Shown in pieces: positions 8,504 to 14,486 of a stretch of 22,303 nt of DNA. The notes under the pieces were generated by a model, which was given only the letters and a program-made list of their open reading frames with translations, did no database searches and was not told the origin of the DNA. Within the stretch, counting starts at the first letter, position 1, and every line of letters starts with the position of its first letter. Location of the stretch: positions 1 to 22,303 of IMG/VR virus record IMGVR_UViG_3300010297_000099; one strand, 5' to 3'. This stretch comes from a virus. The translations under genes were made by a program, and so were the position numbers.

Positions 8504-10262
8504 CGCCTCCGTAACCCTGGCCACGCGGCTGGGGCTTCCACCCAAGCGCCAGCGCATCAATACTGGCCCCGGTTTCGTCAAACCAGGCCTGCCGGTTCCA
8601 TTCCTCGATCTCCTCCGAGCGCATGCGTTGCGCCTTTTGCTGGTCCTGTGCAGCGGCCTCGACGAAATAGGAGCAGCCGATTGCCAGCGCGTCGATTCGG
8701 TCGTAAAAGCTCAGGCAACCCCGCTCCACGGTGATCCTGCTCATCTGATAGAGCAGTGAACGCTGATGGCCGGTATCCGGGTCGCGCTCGGCGCCGGTCC
8801 AGTCCTTCTGGATTAGCTCGCTGTTGAAGACCAGCCGGTGCTGCTGACTCAATGGGCCGAGCACATCCACGATCCGGCGCTCTTTCTGCCCGGTGCTGCG
8901 GGGCGCCTCCTCAACCGAGCACTGCCAGATCCGCTGCATCACCGGCCGCAGCAGCGACGTGAACATGCCGTCGCCGTAGTTCGGCTCCGGGATGACGGCA
9001 TTCACCTTCCACCGTTTGGCGATCTTCGCCAGGTGGACGAGCACCTCCTCCTCGTAGCCGCGTGTGGTGCCGCCGCTCTCCAGCACGAACAGGTTGCCGT
9101 TCAGTTCGGCCACCACCGCCCAGGCCAGTTCGTCGCTGCCGCGACCGGACGGGTCGACCGCCAGGATGCAGCGCCACGTCTCGCTCTGCGGCACCCACCC
9201 CTGCACCAGGGCAGGGGAGTGATAGAAGCGATCAGCGCCCAGACCCACGCACGGCAGCGACTGGATGCGGTATTCGCTGCCCGAGGACCAGGCCACCACC
9301 TCCGGCAGTGCCTTGCCGTCCAGGGGCATGACGATCAGGTCGCCCAGCCGCACCGGGAACCGATCGAGCGTGGACAGGCGGCAGTTCAGCTGGAACTGCA
9401 GCTGCACCGAGGCCCGCGTCATCCGCATCTCGCGGCCGCGGAGCTCCTCGTCGTCGAAGCGTTCCGGGTCCGTGGGTTGCCCCACCAGGGCCGGGTTCTC
9501 CTCCACCTCCGCGGCCATCACCGGGTCGATGTGGCCCTCGTAGCAATCCCACTGGTCAGGGTCGCTGGGGTCCGGGTAACGCGCCGGCCAGTAGCGGATC
9601 GCATAGTTCCGCTCACGCACCAGCCGCAGATACAGCGAGGTCTCCAGGTGTGGCGTGCCAAGGAACTGGATCATCCGCGGTAGCTCCTGGCCCTGATCCG
9701 GCTTGAGGATCGCCTCAAGCTCAGTGACGGCCGCGGCCAGGCGCTCCTGCTTCAGCGGTGTGATCGAGTTGTTGAGGGTCTCGATGTCATCCGGTATGGC
9801 GATCGTGCAGCGCTTCCCCGTCAGCGATGGCGACAGGATGCCCACAGCCCGAACCGATGGGCTTTGATCCACCACAGCAGGCCCCACATCAAACGCCCGC
9901 GTGCTGCTGCGGCCGTCATTCCGTGGTTCCAGGCAGCGCAGGATGTCGATGTCCCGGATGCACCGCGCCATGAAGGTGGTGATCTCCACAGCCTTCTCTG
10001 CCGTGGAGCCAGGGATCAGCACCTTCTCGTTGAACGGGTCGATCCGCAGGCGATGCAAGGCCCTGGCCGCGGCGATCGTGCTCTTGGCCACACCACGGAA
10101 GCCAACCGTGATTTGCCTTGAGGGCCCGTTTTCCTGCCAGTCGCAGATGCGCAGCTGCTGCTTGGTGGGCAGTTCCGCCAGGCCCAGCTCCCGCAGCAGA
10201 TAGCAGAAGAAATACGGGAACCTGCCGATACCGAGCTCCGGCGGGATAGGCGTCCAGCTCAA
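8442..10262 (-). CDS. Terminase large subunit (T7 gp19-like DNA maturase B)
   Basis: The DNA-packaging motor, about 606 residues with the start used here. The ATPase half has a Walker A motif GFRGVAKST at about residues 54-62 and Walker B IAIPDDIE at about 154-161. The nuclease half starts near ILAVDPSGRGSDELAW, with probable metal-binding Asp at about 370, followed by IPEPNYGDGMF (T7-like) near 425 and DRIDALAIG near the C-terminus. I chose TTG 10262 because AGGAGG lies nine bases upstream and the distance to PTKQQ fits T7 gp19; the frame stays open to a TTG at 10307. The last ~20 residues, which overlap the convergent small-terminase-like gene, are low-complexity and look like an extension forced by the overlap. 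Confidence 0.9.
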   Translation of the reverse strand: MSWTPIPPELGIGRFPYFFCYLLRELGLAELPTKQQLRICDWQENGPSRQITVGFRGVAKSTIAAARALHRLRIDPFNEKVLIPGSTAEKAVEITTFMARCIRDIDILRCLEPRNDGRSSTRAFDVGPAVVDQSPSVRAVGILSPSLTGKRCTIAIPDDIETLNNSITPLKQERLAAAVTELEAILKPDQGQELPRMIQFLGTPHLETSLYLRLVRERNYAIRYWPARYPDPSDPDQWDCYEGHIDPVMAAEVEENPALVGQPTDPERFDDEELRGREMRMTRASVQLQFQLNCRLSTLDRFPVRLGDLIVMPLDGKALPEVVAWSSGSEYRIQSLPCVGLGADRFYHSPALVQGWVPQSETWRCILAVDPSGRGSDELAWAVVAELNGNLFVLESGGTTRGYEEEVLVHLAKIAKRWKVNAVIPEPNYGDGMFTSLLRPVMQRIWQCSVEEAPRSTGQKERRIVDVLGPLSQQHRLVFNSELIQKDWTGAERDPDTGHQRSLLYQMSRITVERGCLSFYDRIDALAIGCSYFVEAAAQDQQKAQRMRSEEIEEWNRQAWFDETGASIDALALGWKPQPRGQGYGGVRRLQGEAALPSSSARARRS

Positions 10263-10264
10263 AA

Positions 10265-10301
10265 GGAAACCCCTCCTACCGCAATGGCAGAAGGGGTTTC
10301 C
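10265..10301 (-). terminator. Hairpin with short T-run, overlapping terminase Shine-Dalgarno
   Basis: A perfect 10-bp stem (GGAAACCCCT at 10265-10274 with AGGGGTTTCC at 10292-10301) with a 17-base loop. Read on the minus strand it is followed by TTTTG, so it could end the transcript of the upstream 75-aa gene. The AGGAGG of the terminase gene (10272-10277) is partly inside the stem, so an alternative role is hiding that site. Confidence 0.55.
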
Positions 10302-10323
10302 GACCAACCACCGGATCGGAACC

Positions 10324-10365
10324 GACGCCAGGCGTCAAGTTGCAGTTCCGGTGTACCACCGGGAA
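10324..10365. repeat. Pair of short inverted repeats upstream of terminase
   Basis: GACGCC-A-GGCGTC (10324-10336) is a perfect 6-bp inverted repeat. TTCCGGTG...CACCGGGAA (10346-10365) is a second hairpin with one bulged base and a 3-base loop. Together with the 10265-10301 hairpin they fill the 125 bp between the terminase and the 75-aa gene. They could be RNA-processing, operator or packaging signals; nothing in the sequence decides. Confidence 0.4.
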
Positions 10366-10388
10366 CCACCCCGATGAACGGCATCAGC

Positions 10389-10616
10389 TTAGTCGCTGAC
10401 ATAGGCCTCGTTCACTTCCGGCGTCGTGGGGTCATCCGCCAAGAACCTGCCCTTGCGACCGCGAGCACGCTTTGGAGCCTCCGACGTTGCGGCAGGCAGG
10501 GGGCATCCTTTAGACGCAGCCAGACGCGCCTCAGCCTCGGCTACCACGCCATCAGGAACATCAGACCCATAAGCCAGAAGGTTAAGGCGCTCACGATCCG
10601 AGTTCGACAAGTACAC
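10389..10616 (-). CDS. Small phage protein upstream of terminase, unknown function
   Basis: A 75-residue protein starting at GTG 10616 on the minus strand. It reads YLSNSDRERLNLLAYGSDVP, an alanine-rich helix (VVAEAEARLAASKG), a basic linker (APKRARGRKGRF) and an acidic end (LADDPTTPEVNEAYVSD). The GRF-ADDPTTP-VNEAY ending is a pattern I recall from several cyanophage proteins of unknown role. Its place directly before the large terminase is where a small terminase or packaging accessory would be expected, so it competes with the plus-strand gene at 8246 for that role. No ribosome binding site is obvious, and a candidate phage promoter on the opposite strand overlaps its start. Confidence 0.6.
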   Translation of the reverse strand: MYLSNSDRERLNLLAYGSDVPDGVVAEAEARLAASKGCPLPAATSEAPKRARGRKGRFLADDPTTPEVNEAYVSD

Positions 10617-10627
10617 ACCCGTAGAGC
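10612..10627 (+). promoter_or_regulatory. Candidate phage RNA polymerase promoter P1
   Basis: TACACACCCGTAGAGC. It matches the 16-base consensus TACANRCCYGTAGAGC exactly and contains CACCCGTA, which is also in the promoter remembered for Syn5 RNA polymerase. It points rightward, antisense to the RepL-like gene at 10659-11156. Confidence 0.5.
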
Positions 10628-10658
10628 AAGTGCTTCAAGGCTACCGAGTGACGCTGAC

Positions 10659-11156
10659 TCACTCCAGCGACTCCTTGAACTGAGAAATCGCGTGGCCGCG
10701 ACGCTTGGAACCGCCAGTTGAGATGTACCAGGGGTTGAACAGGAAATAGGTTTCCCCGCTCAGCTCGTCATAGACCCTGCTGATCACCATGTTTGTCCGC
10801 AGCCGCTTAAGCGAATTGCTGACATCAGGCAGACGCATGGCCAGCTCGTTTGCCAGGTAAGTGGCTGTGACCTTGACCCTGCCACTACGCCAGTTCAAGT
10901 GCGGCAGCAGCGCCCAGACAACTGCCAGATCACGAGGCAGAAGCTTGCGCTCTTTGAGCAAAGACAGAAGGGCCTCCTGGCCCTGACGGTGGACCATAAC
11001 GAAGTCCTCTTGGTCGAAGTCGGCTAAGTTCACAGGGTCAGTGGGGCATAACACTGGCGTGATCCTGTAATTCCGGCGCAGGATGCGACCCTGTTGCCGG
11101 AAGGGATCTCGCAGGGAGGAATCTAAGTCAATTATGACTCCACCCTCGTAGAACAC
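10659..11156 (-). CDS. Winged-helix protein resembling RepL-type replication initiators
   Basis: A 165-residue protein, GTG start at 11156. Residues about 48-72 are an amphipathic segment, 74-122 read as a helix-turn-helix (LPRDLAVVWALLPHLN; VTATYLANELAMRLPDVSNS; LKRLRTNMVI) and 125-141 as a wing, followed by FLFNPWYISTGGSKRRGHAI. The helix-turn-helix plus wing plus NP(W/Y)-[ST]GG-basic ending resembles firmicute plasmid RepL/replication-maintenance proteins. It could equally be a transcription regulator that shares this fold. It is at the upstream end of the minus-strand block and faces the 11157-11760 non-coding region, where an origin or operator would be expected. A candidate phage promoter (10612) would make antisense RNA across it. 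Confidence 0.65.
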   Translation of the reverse strand: MFYEGGVIIDLDSSLRDPFRQQGRILRRNYRITPVLCPTDPVNLADFDQEDFVMVHRQGQEALLSLLKERKLLPRDLAVVWALLPHLNWRSGRVKVTATYLANELAMRLPDVSNSLKRLRTNMVISRVYDELSGETYFLFNPWYISTGGSKRRGHAISQFKESLE

Positions 11157-11533
11157 CGGTCACCACTGGGCGATTCTGGAGTCTCTCTGGTTATCTGTTC
11201 TGGTAGCCCTTAAGAGACAGGCCGCAAGAAGCTCCACCCCTGCTCAACCAACACCACATTTCGCGCACCCCCTCACTTCTTAGGGGCCATGTCGTCGCAA
11301 TCAGGCGCAGGTCCGTTTTTGGGTCGCGTGATGTGGTGGGGAGCAACAGCGCGTAGCGCAGCAGCCCCCCCCAGCCCCCTGCCTGCGGCCGCCTGGGGGC
11401 GGGTGAGGCCGGCCGGCCGGGCTGCGCCGGCCGCCAGCGGCAGCGGATGCACCGGGGGCGGCACCCTGCCGGCCGGATCGCCTGCGGGGGCTAAGCCCGC
11501 TGCGGATTGCACATCCGCTGCAGGGGCACCAGG

Positions 11534-11598
11534 GCGTCACCGGCCAGCGAGGCGGGCCAGCGAGGCGGCGCCGGGCAGCGTCACCGGCCAGCGGGGCG
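11534..11598 (+). repeat. 13-bp tandem repeats (iteron-like)
   Basis: GGCCAGCGAGGCG occurs at 11542-11554 and immediately again at 11555-11567, with a one-mismatch copy (GGCCAGCGGGGCG) at 11586-11598. The first and third copies are both preceded by GCGTCACC, giving two 21-bp units differing at one base, 44 bp apart. They could be replication-initiator or regulator sites; alternatively simple GC-rich duplication. Confidence 0.5.
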
Positions 11599-11716
11599 AC
11601 ACCGGCGGCGGGGGCAGGGGCAGAACACGATTGTTACGAATTGTTTCAATCAGACAAGTCCGCCCCTGGCTGCATCTCCACCCCCGGAGAACAACGCCCA
11701 CAATGAGGGCAAGCAC

Positions 11717-11732
11717 TACACGCCTGTAGAGC
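11717..11732 (+). promoter_or_regulatory. Candidate phage RNA polymerase promoter P2
   Basis: TACACGCCTGTAGAGC, fitting TACANRCCYGTAGAGC. It lies 28 bases before the first gene of the early cassette, and the intervening leader is almost wholly the CA-rich motif. Confidence 0.5.
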
Positions 11733-11733
11733 T

Positions 11734-11748
11734 GACCAACCACCAACC
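11734..11748 (+). repeat. CA-rich leader motif copy 1 (GACCAACCACCAACC)
   Basis: Exact GACCAACCACCAACC, 12 bases before the ATG at 11761. Other copies: 11921-11935, 12477-12510, 13051-13065, 13617-13631 and 15316-15330, each shortly before a start codon. No Shine-Dalgarno is present at these starts. Confidence 0.7.
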
Positions 11749-11760
11749 GCCACTCGACCG

Positions 11761-11904
11761 ATGCGCTCCGCCTTCCTCGCCCTTGCCCTGCTGGCCCATG
11801 CGGGCCTGCCGCTGCTGGCCACACCGGCCGCACCCGTGGGCGCCGTCCTGCTGCTGGCTGGCACGCCTGCTGCGCTGCTGGCCGCTCGCCGGGCTGGGCT
11901 CTGA
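11761..11904 (+). CDS. Small hydrophobic membrane protein, early cassette
   Basis: A 47-residue protein, MRSAFLALALLAHAGLPLLA then a second hydrophobic run (GAVLLLAGTPAALLA) and a basic end (ARRAGL). Two short membrane helices with the basic end inside are likely; the first could instead be a signal peptide. It is the first gene after candidate promoter P2 and is preceded by the CA-rich motif with no Shine-Dalgarno. Its size and position fit an early host-take-over or membrane-modifying protein, but no family is recognised. Confidence 0.5.
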   Translation: MRSAFLALALLAHAGLPLLATPAAPVGAVLLLAGTPAALLAARRAGL

Positions 11905-11920
11905 TCCCTGGCCGCTGTTC

Positions 11921-11935
11921 CACCAACCACCAACC
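11921..11935 (+). repeat. CA-rich leader motif copy 2
   Basis: CACCAACCACCAACC, ten bases before the ATG at 11945; the ACC repeat continues into the coding sequence as a run of seven threonine codons. Confidence 0.65.
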
Positions 11936-11944
11936 ACCAGACCA

Positions 11945-12238
11945 ATGCCCACCACCACCACCACCACCACGCCTGCGCCGATCGTTCCGGCCGAGCTGTC
12001 CAGCTGGGAGCGCGACGACTGGCAGGAGAGCTACGCGCTCGACACCTACGAGGCCTCAGTGATCTGGGCTGCTGATAGCGAATGCTTGCTTGACGAGTCC
12101 GACGTGTTCGCTCTGTTCCAGCAGCACGGGGCCAGCGTCGCCGAATACCGGCAGGCACTGGCCTGGCTTGCTGACACCGGCGGGCACTGCCTCCCGTGGC
12201 AGCACGCGGGCCAGGCACTGACCTGGCTGGGGTATTGA
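11945..12238 (+). CDS. Small acidic protein of unknown function, early cassette
   Basis: A 97-residue soluble protein. The N-terminus MPTTTTTTTPAPIVPAEL is encoded by seven ACC/ACG codons that continue the upstream CA-rich repeat. The rest is an acidic, Trp-rich domain (SWERDDWQESYALDTYEASV, then SECLLDESDVFALFQQHG and EYRQALAWLADTGG), probably all-helical. The ATG at 11945 is chosen because it follows the CA-rich motif; the frame is open further upstream, but that part is low-complexity. Acidic small early proteins of phages are often inhibitors of host enzymes or DNA mimics; that is only a possibility here. Confidence 0.6.
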   Translation: MPTTTTTTTPAPIVPAELSSWERDDWQESYALDTYEASVIWAADSECLLDESDVFALFQQHGASVAEYRQALAWLADTGGHCLPWQHAGQALTWLGY

Positions 12239-12241
12239 GCG

Positions 12242-12427
12242 ATGCCGCGTCTGCTCAGCAATGCCGCAACCGCGGCCGTAACGGCCTGGGCCTTCTGGGC
12301 CTTGGTCGACACCACCCACCAGCAGCGGCCGCCGCGGCCATCACAGCCACCGGCAGTAGTGCTCCCAGCGCCACCACCGGCGCCAATCCCTGACCGCTCG
12401 GGCCTCGCCTACTGGCCCGGTCCCTGA
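12242..12427 (+). CDS. Small single-pass membrane protein, Pro-rich tail
   Basis: A 61-residue protein three bases after the previous stop. Residues about 4-23 (LLSNAATAAVTAWAFWALVD) can form one membrane helix; the rest is Pro/Gln-rich (RPPRPSQPPAVVLPAPPPAP) and likely disordered. No Shine-Dalgarno is visible. It is not recognised; the arrangement of membrane anchor plus proline-rich tail recurs in this cassette. Confidence 0.45.
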   Translation: MPRLLSNAATAAVTAWAFWALVDTTHQQRPPRPSQPPAVVLPAPPPAPIPDRSGLAYWPGP

Positions 12428-12476
12428 CCCTCTCTCGGAGCTCCTGCGGGGGCTCCCTGAGGGGCTCACCCTCACC

Positions 12477-12510
12477 GACCAACCACCACCCACCCAACCT
12501 CCCAACCACC
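12477..12510 (+). repeat. CA-rich leader motif copy 3 (extended)
   Basis: An extended version beginning GACCAACCACCACCC and ending CCCAACCACC, six bases before GTG 12517. The following codons are again a run of ACC. Confidence 0.6.
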
Positions 12511-12516
12511 AAGACC

Positions 12517-12990
12517 GTGAACACCACCACCACCACCGCGCCGGCCCTCACCCACGCCGAGCAGAACGCTGCGGGCCACATTGAGACCATCACCACGGCA
12601 CACGAGGCCTGGGAGTTTTGCCAGGACGACAATGCCGAGGCCCGCGAGCTGAGCCGGGAGGCCCGCAGGCTGCTGCGAGAGCACGGCTACGACGGGGACA
12701 ACCGCACCACCACCGGCGAGGCCATCGCCCAGGCCATGGGGGAGCAAGCGCTGAGCGTCGACGTGCGCTCCGGCTGGAGCACTCCGGGCGAGCTGGAGCC
12801 CGAGGAATACCAAGTGCTGTTGTCCACCGGCGGCCCTGCCCTGCGCATCATCGGCCGGCTTGACCGGGGCCAGCCCAGCAGCGCCCGCATGCAGCACCAG
12901 GACTGGAGCACGCCCTGGATCGAATGGGCACCGGGCGCCAATGAGGAGGCCCTGCTCTGGTTCGCCGGCCTGTTCTGGTTCGGCGCCTGA
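12517..12990 (+). CDS. Conserved phage protein of unknown function (DUF-like)
   Basis: A 157-residue soluble protein, GTG start. After the Thr-rich N-terminus (MNTTTTTAPALTHAEQNA) comes a helical segment and then, at about 84-157, a conserved-looking domain: ALSVDVRSGW, EPEEYQVLLSTGGPALRIIG, ARMQHQDWSTPWIEW and EEALLWFAGLFWFG. I recall closely similar blocks (EY-LLSTGGPA-RI-G-L...QYQDW-TPW) in hypothetical proteins of unrelated phages and plasmids, where the role is unknown. This is the best-conserved gene of the small-gene cassette. Confidence 0.7.
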   Translation: MNTTTTTAPALTHAEQNAAGHIETITTAHEAWEFCQDDNAEARELSREARRLLREHGYDGDNRTTTGEAIAQAMGEQALSVDVRSGWSTPGELEPEEYQVLLSTGGPALRIIGRLDRGQPSSARMQHQDWSTPWIEWAPGANEEALLWFAGLFWFGA

Positions 12991-13050
12991 TCTCAGCACT
13001 TAGCCCCTGGGCCGCCCTGGCCCTCGGGCTTTCTGCTGGGTTCACCCAGC

Positions 13051-13065
13051 GACCAACCACCGACC
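13051..13065 (+). repeat. CA-rich leader motif copy 4
   Basis: GACCAACCACCGACC, seven bases before the ATG at 13073; one mismatch to copy 1. Confidence 0.55.
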
Positions 13066-13072
13066 TCCCGGC

Positions 13073-13480
13073 ATGACCACCAACCACCACCGCACCGACA
13101 CCCTGGCGGCCACCACCAGCCACCAGCCCCACCAGCTGGGGCGATTTGGCGTCTTTATCAGCCACCACCGCGGCCACGCAGTGCAGCGCAAGCACTACGA
13201 AAACGAACTGTGCAGCCCGGTCCAGCTGATCGCCACTGCAGCCGACGCGCAAGCGGCCGCCATGGCCGCCTGCTGCTGGCTCGCGCAGATGGACCGCACC
13301 GAGGACGCCACCACCACCGGACTGATCATCCGGGACCGGGATAGCCGGCAAAACGTGGCGCTGATCCAGTGGGTCCAGCGCTTCAGCGCCGGCGGCGAAT
13401 ACCGCTACAGCACCGAGACGTGGGCGCATGAGCCCGTCCGCGTGCCAGTTCGGGCAGGCCGTGAACGGAGCGGCCGATGA
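13073..13480 (+). CDS. Unknown soluble protein, early cassette
   Basis: A 135-residue protein. The first ~22 residues are Thr/His-rich (MTTNHHRTDTLAATTSHQPH), after which a folded domain is likely: GRFGVFISHHRGHAVQRKHY, then an Ala-rich helix with AAMAACCWLAQM, and a beta-rich C-terminus (GLIIRDRDSRQNVALIQWVQ; GGEYRYSTETW). The family is not recognised. It is preceded by the CA-rich motif, and its stop overlaps the next start (ATGA). The last ~15 residues are Arg-rich. Confidence 0.55.
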   Translation: MTTNHHRTDTLAATTSHQPHQLGRFGVFISHHRGHAVQRKHYENELCSPVQLIATAADAQAAAMAACCWLAQMDRTEDATTTGLIIRDRDSRQNVALIQWVQRFSAGGEYRYSTETWAHEPVRVPVRAGRERSGR

Positions 13481-13680
13481 GCCGACGCCACCGCTACCGG
13501 CAGGACGCCCTGCCCCTGCCGGGGGCGGCCCCCCGCGAGTACAGCCCGGCCACCCCCACCGAACAGATCAGCCAGGGGTGGCTGGCCCTCGATGGCGGCG
13601 CCCTCGGCCCCCTGTTCAACCACCTACCACCAGCTGACCATCACAGCCATGAAGAACACCACGCCCCCGCAGACAACTGA
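13477..13680 (+). CDS. Small unknown protein, overlapping both neighbours
   Basis: A 67-residue protein whose ATG overlaps the previous stop and whose 3' end overlaps the next gene by 32 bases. It reads MSRRHRYRQDALPLPGAAPR, then EQISQGWLALDGGALGPLFN; the C-terminus (PADHHSHEEHHAPADN) is where the frame runs through the CA-rich leader of the next gene. The His/Glu-rich end may be a by-product of that overlap. Coupling suggests a real gene, but its support is only moderate. Confidence 0.45.
   Translation: MSRRHRYRQDALPLPGAAPREYSPATPTEQISQGWLALDGGALGPLFNHLPPADHHSHEEHHAPADN
13617..13631 (+). repeat. CA-rich leader motif copy 5 (degenerate)
   Basis: CAACCACCTACCACC, 17 bases before the ATG at 13649, lying inside the end of the preceding gene. 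Confidence 0.4.
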
Positions 13681-13978
13681 CCCGGCGCTGCTGGCCCTGG
13701 CGCTGCTGGCCCTGGCCGTGGAGGCCCTGGCCCTGGCCCTGCGGCCGCTGCTGGCCCACGGCCTGGCCCTGGCCCTCACCGCGGCCGGCTGGAGGCCCCA
13801 GCAGCGCCCGGCACCGGCCCCGCGGCTGGCCCTGCCGCCCGCTCGGGTGCAGCCCGCCCCGGCTGCCCGGCTGGAGGCCTTGCCGGTGCGTGAGCTGCGC
13901 CAGCTGGCCCGCCAGGCCGGCCACCGCCAACTGGCCCGCAGCGGCCGCCGTGCGGATCTCCTGCTCGCCCTCGCCTGA
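13649..13978 (+). CDS. Membrane-anchored protein with C-terminal SAP/Rho-N-like motif
   Basis: A 109-residue protein. Residues about 13-46 are an extreme Leu/Ala run (LLALALLALAVEALALALRP and on), encoded by CTGGCC repeats, probably one or two membrane helices. A Pro-rich linker follows (50-72). The last 35 residues (LEALPVRELRQLARQAGHRQ, then LARSGRRADLLLAL) fit the helix-extended-helix pattern of SAP or Rho N-terminal domains, small nucleic-acid-binding folds. A membrane anchor joined to a DNA/RNA-binding end would tether nucleic acid to the membrane; that is inference. The longer frame upstream (from 13592) crosses the CA-rich leader, so the ATG at 13649 is preferred. Confidence 0.55.
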   Translation: MKNTTPPQTTDPALLALALLALAVEALALALRPLLAHGLALALTAAGWRPQQRPAPAPRLALPPARVQPAPAARLEALPVRELRQLARQAGHRQLARSGRRADLLLALA

Positions 13979-13998
13979 CCCTCGCCACCAACACCGCC

Positions 13999-14208
13999 AT
14001 GCAACTAGACATCACGCCCAAGGAGGCCCGCCTGCTGGAGGCGCTCCTGCGCCCGCGGCTGCATCTGCTGAACGAGCTCTATGAGGCCCAGGTCCAGGCG
14101 CTCCCGCCCGGCGACAGCAGCTGGGCCGACACCCAGGACGCCCTCCGCGTCACCAGCGGCGCGCTGGTCAAGCTGCGGAACGCTCAGGCTCAGGGTGCGC
14201 AAGCATGA
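13999..14208 (+). CDS. Small helical protein of unknown function
   Basis: A 69-residue protein, MQLDITPKEARLLEALLRPR followed by a second helix (LHLLNELYEAQVQAL), a turn (PPGDSSWADTQDAL) and a third helix. It looks like a small alpha-helical bundle, soluble and mildly acidic. A weak CA-rich leader (CCACCAACACC) precedes it. Its stop overlaps the start of the following membrane protein gene (ATGA). No family recognised. Confidence 0.55.
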   Translation: MQLDITPKEARLLEALLRPRLHLLNELYEAQVQALPPGDSSWADTQDALRVTSGALVKLRNAQAQGAQA

Positions 14209-14486
14209 AACGAGCCCTACGTGCTGGCGGCCGGGTGCTTACGCCCCTGGCCGTCTTTCTTGGCATCGCCCTGGCTCCCGTGGCCACGGTCGTGCTGCTG
14301 CCCGTGGCAGCGCTCTGGTTTGCCCTGCGCCGGCCGGTGCCGGATCAGGTGCAGGAGCGGCGGCAGCGGGCCGCGCGCGAGCGCTTAATCACCCTGCATC
14401 TGCTGGCCCACCGGCTGCCCAACACCCCAGCCAACCGGGCTCAGGTGCTCGGCGAGCTGGGCCGCGCCACCAGGGGGCAGCGATGA
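14205..14486 (+). CDS. Small membrane protein with basic cytoplasmic tail
   Basis: A 93-residue protein. A basic N-terminus (MKRALRAGGR) leads into a hydrophobic region at about 12-42 (VLTPLAVFLGIALAPVATVV then LLPVAALWFAL), one long or two short membrane helices, then a strongly basic helical tail (RRPVPDQVQERRQRAARERL). It overlaps both neighbours by ATGA junctions, so the three genes 13999-14851 are probably translated together. Function unknown; its place next to a MarR-like gene gives no clear hint. Confidence 0.5.
   Translation: MKRALRAGGRVLTPLAVFLGIALAPVATVVLLPVAALWFALRRPVPDQVQERRQRAARERLITLHLLAHRLPNTPANRAQVLGELGRATRGQR

Larger units (their letters stand above)
11157..11760. other. 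Gene-poor 604-bp region, possible origin or genome-end region
   Basis: No convincing gene. The frames that cross it are low-complexity Gly/Ala/Arg/Pro products of GC-rich sequence. It separates a leftward gene from the rightward early cassette. Contents: a GC-rich section with GGCCGGCC-type palindromes around 11408-11440, an inverted repeat GCGGAT-N5-ATCCGC (11502-11518), tandem repeats (11534-11598), then an abrupt AT-rich patch (11629-11655) with ATTGTT twice ten bases apart, and candidate promoter P2 at 11717. By T7-type gene order the physical genome ends would be expected near here. Confidence 0.5.

Noticed and set aside
10284-10721. Plus-strand open frame of 145 codons
   Set aside because: Arg/Ser-rich shadow of the minus-strand 75-aa gene; it begins within the terminator-like hairpin.
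11534-11598. CRISPR-like array
   Set aside because: Only three short units, two directly adjacent and without unique spacers of equal length; no cas genes in the window.
11289-11729. Open frame of 146 codons on the plus strand
   Set aside because: Product is low-complexity Gly/Ala/Arg/Pro from GC-rich repetitive sequence; no domain, and it crosses the tandem repeats.
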